A DNA stretch of 64,000 nt, from NCBI GenBank assembly GCA_009767595.1, contig VSDK01020354.1, forward strand, positions 22,501-86,500, in the 5' to 3' direction. The notes under the pieces are model-generated. The model was not told where the DNA came from. It searched no databases and saw nothing but the letters and a program-made list of their open reading frames with translations. Of this stretch, positions 47,176 through 58,200 are shown piece by piece. Each line of letters opens with the position of its first letter. Position 1 is the stretch's first letter. The translations under genes and the position numbers were made by a program. Source of the DNA: Symbiodinium kawagutii. Lineage: Eukaryota > Sar > Dinophyceae > Suessiales > Symbiodiniaceae.

Positions 47176-47297
47176 TATGGCTATGGATCAATATTAACCA
47201 ACCAATAATGGGGAATAATAACCAACAATGATAGGGAGAACAATGGTTAATAATAGGGGAACCAGGGGTAGAGTCGAGGGTTTTGACCCACTGCAAC
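47176..47297 (-). repeat. GGGTCAA-family element, copy 4
   Basis: On the minus strand it runs from CAGTGGGTCAAAACCCTCG via CCCCTGGTTCCCCTATTATT to TTAATATTGATCCATAGCCA, matching copy 3 along its whole length. Confidence 0.65.
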
Positions 47298-47559
47298 GAT
47301 TAACAGCTGCAATCACTGGTGAACTCTTGATGAATGGCTCATGAATTGTTGGTTCATGATCAATTACCATACTAGGAACTAACAGCCCAACCCTCCCAAT
47401 TGGCATTAGGAAACTGATCTTCCAACCACATGAGAGGATCTCTATGTTACTTTACAAGGGACACACATACATCAATGTGCATAGCTTTTCTTACGAAAAG
47501 TGATCGCAAACAATTTGACAGGGAAAGTGAAATCGTCATGATTCACTAAATGCTGACTG

Positions 47560-47877
47560 ATGTGGCCATGCCCGGCTGATTTGCGGAAAAGGTTGTTCAA
47601 AATGGCTTTGGACCGTAGCAAATATCACAAAGAACATGCGCCAAAATGGCACTGCAGGGCTCTGACTGACATCCATGTTGCTGTTGCATGCGGTTGCCAG
47701 AAACCTGCATCAGTTTTCACTGTTCTGAAAAAACTTCGTACAGTCACTGGAGCCGCGGCAGCTGGGGCAGCTGGGAGCAATCCCAAGTTCTGCTCAGCCA
47801 AGGCTCAAGCTCTTCCAAGCCTTGTAATCAACCTGGTCCTGAACCACAAAAGCAGGGCGACTTTGCAGGGTTGGTAG
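47560..47877 (+). CDS. 105-codon ORF, unknown
   Basis: Plus ORF with Ala/Gly-rich middle (HVAVACGCQKPASVFTVLKK, TVTGAAAAGAAGSNPKFC). No family recognised. Confidence 0.25.
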   Translation: MWPCPADLRKRLFKMALDRSKYHKEHAPKWHCRALTDIHVAVACGCQKPASVFTVLKKLRTVTGAAAAGAAGSNPKFCSAKAQALPSLVINLVLNHKSRATLQGW

Positions 47878-48795
47878 TGATTGGGCTCTCTGCTAAGCCA
47901 AGTCTTTCTAGAATCTTCCGGATTATCTCCAACAAATGAATAACTTGGTCTAGACATGAAAAATTGAGGATGCTTTATCTAATTACGTACTCAAGGTGGG
48001 CTATGGCTTTATCTATCCAACATTTGGCCCTAATTCATCAGGCATCCAAGATATCTTAAGAATGATTTCAGAGATCCCGAGAAGCAACAGGAAATCCCAA
48101 GCTTTCGAGACTAGGTACCACCATGTACCACGTACTAATGGTGGTTCTTCAGCCCAGGCTCCCCCTGTCGACTCCAAAGAGGGATGGCTTCATTGAAATC
48201 CCAGGTTGACTGATATTCCCAAGAGGACGACGACGATAAACGAAAGGTAAGAGGAAGAACAGAACAACCATAGAAATAACATCAAGGGCAAGGATACACC
48301 AAAAATGACTTGTATGCGTTGCATTCATACTTCATGGCTTGTCCCAACTATCTCATAGATCAGGATAGATCAGGTTGCTTTGTAGCTTCCAAACAAGTTG
48401 CATCACAGTCCAGGAAGCATGACTGATTCACGTTGGCGATTATAAAAGCTCAGTGCTGAGAGGGTTGTGAACTAAGGTTTAAATGGGATTCAATGGGGAT
48501 GTCATGTGCGTCATTAACTGACTACTTAGCAATTATGTCCAAGAAACCCACTGACTGGTGGCTTCTGCCCCAAACCAGCCAAGGTTTGTTCTGTTTGTTG
48601 ACAACTTTGGGCTCAAAGCCACCAATTTCATCTGGGTTGGCTTCCCAAGATACCCCGCAGCAATTGCAGATCCCAGGATGGTCCGCGCAACAGACGCTGT
48701 GTCGGTGGATCTAGCTGCCAGGATGCAAACATGTTAACATTGTTCCTGAAAAATATCAGCTAATCAATACCTGTCAAGAATTCTACAAGCATATA

Positions 48796-48882
48796 CGTCT
48801 GTCTGTCCATCCGTCTGTTTCTCTGTCTGTCTGCCTGTCTGTCTGTCTGTTTGTCTGTCTGGCTGCCTGTCTGTCTGGCTGC

Positions 48883-48940
<58 letters not shown>
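48796..48940 (+). repeat. (GTCT)n microsatellite
   Basis: About 145 bp of GTCT/CTGT tetranucleotides with occasional GGCT and TTGT variants. Open frames across it are repeat by-products. Confidence 0.95.
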
Positions 48941-49275
48941 AGTGGGTCCCAGATCTCCCAGCTTAGAAAAGCCGCCAAGTCGCCGTCTCCAAGCCGCTGG
49001 CCCATTCTTCCACTTTCATTTGCGTCTGGGCCTCAAATGCGGTTCGAAACCCAAAAATGGGGTTGGTTTCAACGTGGTTTGATGGTTTCCATATGTTTCA
49101 ATATGTTTCAATCCCTTGACCTATGACAAACCGATGTGCAGGAGTCGATGCTGACCCAACTGAAGTCCATCTCTATCCTTTCACAAGCTCTGCATCCGAT
49201 GTCCATTGATTTTTGACTCCTAATTATCATTGAAGCAAACCTCATGTTTACCAGAGAGTCTTGTATCACCAAGTC

Positions 49276-49468
49276 TCAATCGAGGTTACTACATCTTCCT
49301 AGCGCCCCCGGCGTGATCATCTTGGGGGATGGGCAGGACACGTCATGCTGGTACCCAAGTCCACAATCAACGACATATTTCTTGGAATCGTCAAGTCCAA
49401 CAAACAAAGGCGCAAACCAAATAGGATTTTGGATATGTTCCAAGAATGGTGCAATATCAAAGGGGAAA
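49276..49468 (-). CDS. Candidate terminal exon, 64 codons
   Basis: Strong acceptor context (long T-rich run ending CCCGTCAG), then FPFDIAPFLEHIQNPIWFAP, LFVGLDDSKKYVVDCGLGYQ and TGA at 49276. No family recognised. A 136-codon plus ORF (49345-49755) overlaps it; its basic, Thr/Gln-rich reading looks less convincing. Confidence 0.4.
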
Positions 49469-49847
49469 CTGACGGGTCGACAAACACAAGAAACTGCAAA
49501 CACCTAAAGACAGTTGATCAATCTCGCAATGCCTATCTATGCCTGCAATTGCGGCAAGAACAAGATGAAGAACCACAACTCACGACCAACCAATCAACGA
49601 ATCGAGTCACCAAGCAACCAACTCTCAAACCAACAGAACCAACAGTGACACAACCACGAGTTTCCTTTAAGGTGAGATACAAAGGGTTCCAAGAGAAGAA
49701 TTTCAAAGACCTCACAGTGCATGAAGATCGTCCACTTCCTCAGTGTCCCCGGTGAACAGGTCTGGCTCTCCACATTCTCAGCCGTGATCGGTTTGAATCA
49801 ACAACCGATGATTTGAAGGTGCCATAAGGTGCCCCATGGTGTCCCGG

Positions 49848-50303
49848 TTAGGGGAAACATCGAAACATCACGAAACATCCAACAGCTGCCAAACACTGCG
49901 CAGTCTGTTCACGGCAAATTTGGGGGCTGCAACATGACATCGCAAGTAATCCCTCCTCCCAATCATGGTCAGAAACCACCTCTTCAATAGCAAACGATGC
50001 TTCAGTAATGTGGGAAGTGAATGAGGAAACTACCAGTCTTGGGCGGTACACCATTAATGGAAAATCCCATGTCTCCCTCCGAAAATGTGTCATGTTGCGG
50101 GATCGCAACGGGGGGTAGCATGCTCCATCTATTTTTGGACAACTCTTCAACTCATTGCTGGTGAATGTTGATGACCGTGTCAACCAAACATCGACTGGGT
50201 CCCAGTCGACAAGCAAGTTGTGATGGTTTGTGCGTGTGTGTGCGCGGCCCTCACTGATGATGTTACAATTCTTGCGGGAGGAGGATGACCCCAAATATAT
50301 CAA
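49848..50303 (-). CDS. 151-codon ORF, unknown
   Basis: ATG to stop on the minus strand (HFRRETWDFPLMVYRPRLVV, FTSHITEASFAIEEVVSDHD, SPQICREQTAQCLAAVGCF). Mixed codon third positions. One of the longer intact non-transposon ORFs. No family recognised. Confidence 0.35.
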   Translation of the reverse strand: MIYLGSSSSRKNCNIISEGRAHTRTNHHNLLVDWDPVDVWLTRSSTFTSNELKSCPKIDGACYPPLRSRNMTHFRRETWDFPLMVYRPRLVVSSFTSHITEASFAIEEVVSDHDWEEGLLAMSCCSPQICREQTAQCLAAVGCFVMFRCFP

Positions 50304-50735
50304 AGGTAGTTTGGAAAAGAATCAGCTGAATCATGCAGCCAGCAAAGGCAACAGCACAACAGCGTACGACGGCTAGAAATGTCATCAAATATCATTCCAT
50401 CAATCAACAAACAGCAGAGATGTATGCAGAGATGCAAAGTTAGAATCCGTTTAAACACAACCAGAAATATCTACTGAGATGCTCTATTGTTGCTGGTCAT
50501 TATCCCTGCGCTCCACGTCCACTGGCATGAAACCGGCAGCCGAAGCTGCGAATCCCACTCCAACATTGGGAGGGAATAAGTTAACAAATTTTCTTCCTCT
50601 GCACTCCCCTACAAAGGCACATCCGGTTGCATGTCATCCTTTTTGGATGAGTCTTCTAATTATCACCTGGCAAGGACGTTGGTTCGTTAAGATTTTGACC
50701 AGCCACATATCTACAGTTCTACAGATACAAATATG

Positions 50736-51033
50736 GTTGTGGGTCAAAACGCTGTACCCCTGATTCCCCTATCATTAACCATTGTTTTCCCTATAAAATG
50801 GTTGGTTCTTGTCCCCCATTATGGTTAACTGCTTGACCCAGTTCGCTATGTATAGCTGGTATATCCCTACTGTTGTTGGTTGTTACCCCATGTTACCCCC
50901 TATTATCAACCATTACCCATCGGTTGGTTGGTTGGTTGGTTAAAGCCTTGACCCAGCTATTGTTGCTTAATTAAACTCTACTATTGTTGGTTGTTATCCC
51001 CCATTGTGGTTAGTCAACTGCTTGACCCAGCTC
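50736..51033 (+). repeat. GGGTCAA-family element, copy 5, compound
   Basis: Starts GTGGGTCAAAACGCTGTACC and reaches a first TTGACCC at about 50834. Two more partial units follow, each ending CTTGACCCAG (about 50947 and 51020), with (GGTT)n and TTGTTGGTTGTTA segments repeated. Looks like nested or slipped copies. Confidence 0.55.
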
Positions 51034-51289
51034 GCCAAATCTCCGTTCCCAAGCGAACTCGTTTCTCCAAGCTTCGTTTCTGCCGCCTCCGGAAAATCCA
51101 AGCCCAACTCTTTGAAGGTCATGGCCATGGCGTGTTGAAACGTGAGCCTGACGGAAACCCGTGAAGTCTGGCGGAGGTGGGTTGCATGTCCCCTGGGAAA
51201 CGGCTGAGTTTAGCTGGGTGCATGTGGAGGAACTAGCTGAGTTTAGCTGAGTGCATCCCCAAGAAACTGCTGAGTTGAGTCGCACTGAT

Positions 51290-52130
51290 TGGTATGCTGC
51301 CGTTTCTCAATGTATCACGGGTCCTCCTTTTTCGGAAACGTGGATAAACTGTGTCAAACTGAAAGCGTCATAGCCAAGACTCGCATGTGGATGTCGATTC
51401 AGCTTTAAATACACTTCACATCGATTGCAGCTTGACAAGCATTATCCCCCCGTTCTTCTGCAACCAGTATGACGTATAATGGACCATATACTCCATTTAG
51501 AGTGGAATCATCCATCCATGCGAGTTGACTTCTCATTTAGCTTGCGAATAATCCGCAAACATGGAAACCTTGACAAAATGTACCAAAGAACTAGTTAACG
51601 GAGTCATCCCACCACAAAAATGTTATTCCCGCTCAACACTAGTTATTCAACACTATTAAGCTTTAAATTAACCATTATCGACCAGCAATTCATCCATTCA
51701 GCATCAATCATGAATTCACCAGTGTCAACCACTAGTGGATCGTGAATTCACCATTAAAACATATATAATTAAGTTGGGTGCACGCTGAGGTTTTCAATGG
51801 GATAGCTGCTACTCCATTGGCTGCAGGTCGGTGAACAAACTGATCTCCAGGATTTCATAGTTTCAGCTTGATTCCGTTGAGGATTAGGGTGCAATCCCAT
51901 CAAAATGACCTCTTTCTTAATAGTCAGTGGGCATCACCACAGCAATATGACAACATCAATACAATAAATTCAAAAAGGAGTTGACGATTGGTAATGATGG
52001 CTGCTGACAATGGTTATAGCTCATTGTGCTTAAAGCCATCATCCCAAGGCATCCCAAAACCTAATTGAATAAATCAAATGGATATTGAAGGCACCCAAAT
52101 GGATACATGGGCCATCCCCCAACCAGTAAC
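51290..52130. other. No supported gene; left flank of the LINE
   Basis: AT-rich spacer with ATCAACCA-type repeats; nothing coding-like. The upstream segment 51010-51285 contains three near-repeats of GAGTTTAGCTGAGTGCAT. Confidence 0.5.
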
Positions 52131-52132
52131 AG

Positions 52133-52160
52133 CAACAGGCAAAACATATCAAAATATCGA
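52133..52160 (+). repeat. Target-site duplication, 3' side of the LINE
   Basis: A 28-bp AT-rich sequence beginning CAACAGGCAAAA and ending AAAATATCGA. The same sequence recurs at 59033-59060 in direct orientation, with one C/T difference at 52145. The element's tail, a run of T on the plus strand, follows immediately. Confidence 0.9.
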
Positions 52161-52226
52161 TTTTTTTCCATTCATGGCGAAAAGGCTCAAGCCCCGTGCC
52201 TACATGCAGAAAAGTACCAGCAGTCT
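52161..52226 (-). other. LINE 3' UTR and short poly(A) tail
   Basis: Between the polyprotein stop codon and the target-site duplication. It ends in seven A on the element strand (T 52161-52167). I see no canonical AATAAA signal close to the tail. Confidence 0.7.
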
Positions 52227-55200
52227 TTACAGGCTGGTGGGCTGATAGTCCGCCCGAAAATGAGAGGCAAAAACAGTGGAACTATCATGTTCCACTGCAG
52301 CCATCCAATCCTTCTCGTCAGACTGCAGCTGATCGGAGGGGCAAATCGAAGGAGACTCAGAACGAAGTCGGTGAGCAAGGGCAGCCAGCGCTGAGTCAAC
52401 CAACGAAAAGCACATGTGATTGGGGTACTCCTTGGCGGCAGCAGTACGATACTGCTTTGTCATCCAGTCAAATCCTCCCAGTAAGGCCGTGGGTCGAGGC
52501 TGCAAAGGTTCGTCTCCATGGGCCAAAAAACGAGAGGCAAAACCAGGCAAACCCACACTCCTCAAGAGGGTGGGCTTGATACAGCTGGCGCCGTATCGCC
52601 ACTGCTCAAATGCGACAGCACGGGCATTGGGCAACTGCATCAGGTAGTGGAGATGAAAGGAGGCACTCCAAACTGTAGCATAGGTAGGGTCTTTGGGAAT
52701 CATGGGGTGCTCCATGACCGCTGCACCACCACTCAATAGGGCTGCCAGCTCCAAAACCAAGCCACGTACCATCAAGGAGCTGCCATTTAGCAGTTGCTTG
52801 AGTTCTGCCGTGGACAGATGGCGAAGGCCCCAAAGACGCGACTTGGAACGCAAAGGCTTGGGACCACCAGGACGGCATTCAAGGTGTCGAGCACTGCTCC
52901 AGGTCTCACATGGAGGGCCTGATAAAATCAGACCAATAGCGCCTCGACGACAAAGGCGAAGAATGAGCTCATAGGCAGCACCCATCAAATTGCATCGACT
53001 GGGATGAATGGCGGTGTCAATGCTGAGCATGTGAACACGAAGGTGCGGAAGGTGACGTTCAGCAGCTTGTTGAAGCCAATGGTGACAGTCTCCTTCACGT
53101 CGACGTCCAGAATACAAGTGTAAAATCCACAAATGCAACTGGCCCTGAGCGTCCTGTACCAAAGGCACACCAGGCCATGTCGGAAGGTGTACAACACGAC
53201 GTGTCGTGAAGGCATCCAACAATGACGAAGGGCATGCAAAGGCATCAGGCAGGGGCTCACGAAGTCGAATGGAGCGGGTGTCAGGAACGGAGACCGGAGG
53301 GCTGAAAACCGGTGATGGTTCCACTGCATGGTCCAAAGTCTCTCGCCAGGCAAGAAGGGACCACATAGGGAAGCAAGCAACAAAGTCCAGGAAATCACGT
53401 TCAATAGACATCTGAAGATCGGGATCCACCAATGACTCAAGGAAGTCATAGAGTCGTGTCTGCCCCCATTGACAGAAAGCCCACAGAACTTGCCCAGAGC
53501 GATCCGGATCTCGATCCAAAGCGTCACACCAAAGGTCACGAAGGTCACCCAAGGAGGAGTCATCAATCCATGAACGGGTTGCCGTTGTAAAAACATCACC
53601 ATAGGAGGAAGCCAAGGACAAGTCCAATGCTTCGGGATACCCTTCCAAGTCCCATCGACGCTGCCATTGCTGAACTTGCAGGGCATGATGGCGTTCCCAA
53701 GCAGTCTCATGCAAAGGACGAAGGGGGCCGACCATGGGGACTGCAGGAAGACGATCAACATGGGAAAGATGGTCAGGAACTTCATTAAGGCGTAAGCGGT
53801 CTTCCTCTGGCACAGGGTCGTAGTACTGTTGCAGGAGCTCAAAACAGCCACCAGGACGGGACATGGAGCGCTGCAAATGCTGTTGCAATCTCTGTGTGGT
53901 CCACAAACACAATCCACAAATGGGACACGTTGTACCGGCCATGTACTGGCGCTGGACACTACGAATGCCATGGGCCTTCCACTTGTGAGCAGAGAGAGCC
54001 TGAATCGAGCCAAACTGGACACCACACGTAGTGCACGAGTGAGTAGACAGAGTGGAAGGGTCATCAGAGGAAGCAACAGGGTCGGAGAGGACGAGGTTGT
54101 GCTCCAGGCATTGTTGCACGAAGGTTTGATAACCAGCGGAAACTTCATGAATTGTCTTCTCCTGCAACAAGACATTGCGCAAAAGGCGGCGTACTTGCTT
54201 GGCATCATCTGGAGTAGAAGACGCCATCCATTGAAATATGTCCTCCACCGTAAGGCTCGAACCAGAAAGGCGATGTGTAGGATCTTCGCCAATGATCCAT
54301 CGAAGGCCGTGTCGAAGAGCTTGAAGCCAAGACTGATCAACCAGGTCGTCCTCGGCAGAAAGGGCCGCAGTCATCTCCCATGGTACCACATGCGCCATCT
54401 GTAAAGCAAGGAGAACTCGATGCTTGGCAAGGCGAAGTGAGAGGGCAGGAAGTTGGCGATGAGCTCGAAACTGGTCACCCGTGAGCGGACAGCTGTTCCA
54501 AAATCCCTGGCCACAAATGGCTCGCTGCCAGCGGACGATCTGAGTGTCAACCACACGATAGAGTCGGGGACTCAACAGAGTCCAAGCACCACAACCATGC
54601 AGGAGGACCGGTAGAATCAAAGATTCTAAAAGCTGCAAACGCAGTGCCACCGGAATGCGCCGATTGTTGAACAAGGTCTTGGAAAGCTGCCGATAAGCTG
54701 TCCGAGCCTTGGACAAGCGCTGATGAACTTCTGCATCAAGGTTGAAGGATTGCGCAAAGGTCACTCCGAAGTGTTTGTAGGTGTCGGTGGCATGCAAGCG
54801 AGTCCCATCGTCTAAATCGATCTGACAGAATTCATTGAACAAGAGAGTCTGTCGATGGGATGCAGCATGTGGGCCTCGAAATTGAAGAACTATTTCCGTC
54901 TTGCCTCGACTGAGGTTCAACCGTAGGCCAAAGCTTCTGAAAAGAGCAGCCACCTGGGGAACAATTCTTTGGACCAAAGGCACCAGATCAGCAGCCTGAG
55001 CTGAAAGAAGCGGAACTGCGATGTCGTCGACCCAAGTAATGCAAGGGACTGCCAGCATGAACCGATCAACAGCTTGCTGAATGGTGGAGTCCTCGTTGAT
55101 GAGCTGAGTCAATTGGGTCAGCAGGACGCTCATGAGGCGGTTGTAGATCAAGTCAGCAATGGGACTGCCAGGTCTGCTACCACGCCAGGTCTGGCTGAGA

Positions 55201-58200
55201 CAAGGAGCTTCACCTCGAGGTCCACGCAGCCAAAACCAAGTGTCAGAGTGCATATCCTGCACGACGCGCATAGTAGTCCAAGGAAGATGGCTGGCCAAAT
55301 CCTTGCTGTGAGGAACGACTTCAGCACAAAGGTCAGACCAACTCAAACCTTCTGATTCCAAGAAGGGTCGCAATTGCTCAGGCAATGTATGATCAGGAGC
55401 ATCACATACGTGTTCTCGCAACATCGAGTGGAATGCGTGGCGCACATCGACAAATAATGTCGCAAGGGAGCATCCTTTCTTCGTAGCAGCCTGACAGTAA
55501 CTGCGAAGATGGAGAGTTGCGAACGTGGTCTGCTGCTTCTGAAATCCTCCAAGCTGAAACGACAAACGAAGACGTTGAATTGTCGGTAGAGCCATCTTTC
55601 GAAGCAATGCATGAAACAGTTTGTTGAGGCAATTCATCAGCATGATGCCCCTCACGTTGCTGATGGTCAAAGGACCAGGTTTCTTGCCGATCGGGCATAT
55701 CTGATCACCTTTGCCTTGCAGAGGTTCTGCCGCCAGAACCCACAGCTTAAGGTAGAAGGCGTAGAAGGTGGCAGAGCCAAATGGCATGACCTGCTTCAAG
55801 AGGTTGATACTGAGTTGATCAGGTCCAGGAGCTCGGTTGGCCTTGGTGCGGGAAGTGACCTGCTCAAGCATGACTCGTGTAGGCAGGTGCTGTGGCAGAA
55901 CTTGAAGAGGAATGGTGTCGGCTTGCTCTAATTGACGCCGAACACATTGAGAGTGGAGCTCCTCCGGGGAGGTGGGCAAGCCAGCCTCAATCTGGTTGAA
56001 GTGCTGCATCAACGCGTCCAAAGAGGGCCCAATGCAACGGCTGGAAGCTTGCCGTTTCCGTTGATTGCGAGGAAGTAAACCACGAATAACCTTCCAAATG
56101 GCCGGGAAGCCTTCATCAGCACCAACTTTGCCCTGATGCCAAGCCAATTGCTCATAATAGGCACGATCATCAGCACGAACAGCAGCTGTCACTTTTGCTG
56201 AAAGGGTACGATGCCAATACCAATGATGGGCAAGGCTACGATCAATCAATGCCATCCAGCACGAGTCAGGGGGCTCATGGGAAGAGGCACTGCATGTGCG
56301 GGCCCAGCCTTCAAAGCAAGCTCGCAACACCCCTCTGTCAAAGGAGGCTTGCACTTGACGAAGACGGCGATAATGGTAGTTCTTGCTCTGGATGAGGTGC
56401 CAAGTGGCCTCAGAAAGATGCCGCTTACGAGGTCCTGTGGGCTTGGCAGGAGGGGCCATGATACGCAACCATCCTTGTAGAGCAGCTGCGTGAGAGTGAA
56501 CATCACACGACCAAGATACCGTCGGCGGGGCAGAAGAACTGACATGTTGATCATCTGGAAGAGCTGGAGGAGGATCTGGTAGCGGAGCACCGTGGCGAAG
56601 AGGAAGACGAAATAGACCTTCAACCGCAAAATGGTCGAAACGCTGCAAAGAAAGGTCCACCGAAGAAACTTCCGTCTGCGCATCAGCCGTGATGCAATCC
56701 TGGTCAATCAGCAAGTAGTCCAAACGAGCTGTTGCGCCATTAGGGTGCTGCCATGTAAACGAAGGTCCACGATGATAGAGATCAAACGTCTGAGGTGCCA
56801 TCATGCCAGAAGATTCAAGTAGTTCATGAAGGGCAGTGCCTGGAATGTTCTGAGTCTCGGCGTGTAGAGGGCCAATAGCATCGGATTCCTCAGAACCGAC
56901 ACGAGCATTGGCGTCGATCATAACCACACGTGGTGATCTCAAGTGGCCAATAACCGAAGAGAAAGAACGCCACCAGTCACCAGAAATGTCACCATGGGAC
57001 ATGTTGGGAGCGTGTGCCACCACAAGGTTAATCATGAGGTCCGGTGAGAGAACACTAACGACCATCACACCATGCGATTCCTGTTCAATGCGCAAATCCT
57101 GCTGAGCAATTTCCAGAAAACGTCCTTCATAGGGAATACGCTTCCGAATCCATAACTGCAATCCTCCATGTCCACCACCATCGGCGGGAGAAGAAAGAAT
57201 ATGGAACCTGTCAGTGGAGGCATAACCATGAAGTCGTGAGCGGGTCTCTTGCACCCCTACAAAGTCGCAAGCAGCGGCATCAAAGGCGTGAATGAGTGCC
57301 TCGGCACGTGCGCTGAGGTAAGCTCCAGCAGATTGATCGGCAGTGTACAAGGTCAACACATTTGCTGTAGCAATACGCAGTTGGATAGAACGGTGTTCTC
57401 GAACTTGAGAAGTGGGGCGCACAACAGCAGGCACAAGATTCGGAACCGAAGTACGAGTTGCAGCTTCCAAAGGAGAGCTCACATCGAACACTAGGAAATG
57501 ACCACGAAGACGAGGGAGTGCAGGGTGAGCGTGCCTAGCAGCTTCAATCAACCATACCCAATGCCAGTCGTCATACATGGTGAAGTCCATGGTGACATAT
57601 CGAAGAACCTCTTCGAATGCTGGAGCAGGGATCCATTGATGAAGGGCTGCCCATGCTACACAATCGGCAGCTTCATTCATAGGGTCACCAGAGTGACCAT
57701 GAACATGTGTCCATTGAATTACACAATGATGACGTTGTTGAATCCAAAAGACCAGATTTCGATTGAGAACATAGAGGTCAACAGGTTGGTGAGCCATCCA
57801 TTGTCCATCTGCAAGTCTTCCAGCCATCAAGCAATCAAAGTGCACAGACACCATAAAGGCATTTGGCGGCATCCGAAAAAGGTCCAAGAGCTGAAGCATC
57901 CAAAGCAAAGCAACCGTAACCGCAGCATTCTCGGCATATGGTGCGGTGGTGACATCGGCCAAAGTCAAGGCCCGAAAGCCACCAAGCATAGGTCCCTGTG
58001 CAGTGTCAACAACCAAGAAGACACCAGTGGCTGCTCGATGATCCTCAAGATTGGAAGAACCATCAGTGTAGAAATCCAAACGATGAGGTGTCTGTCCAGT
58101 CCACGTGGGGAGGGAAGCACAGTAACTCAACGTAGCTTCCTTACATCGCACCACAGCTCCTAAGTCATATACAGGACCAAGATCCACTGTTGGAGCGTGG

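Noticed and set aside
48760-49126. Arg/Gln/Asp or Cys/Leu/Ser repeat ORFs
   Set aside because: By-products of the (GTCT)n microsatellite on both strands.
51010-51285. 91-codon minus ORF with repeated Thr/Gln/Leu/Asn/Ser units
   Set aside because: Frame generated by three near-repeats of GAGTTTAGCTGAGTGCAT; no coding edges.
52985-54340. 451-codon ORF inside the LINE on the same strand
   Set aside because: Out-of-frame shadow of the polyprotein; no domain motifs, and the main frame carries the zinc fingers and the GPPC motif here.
57498-58163. 221-codon plus-strand ORF
   Set aside because: Antisense to the RNase H region of the LINE; no independent motifs.
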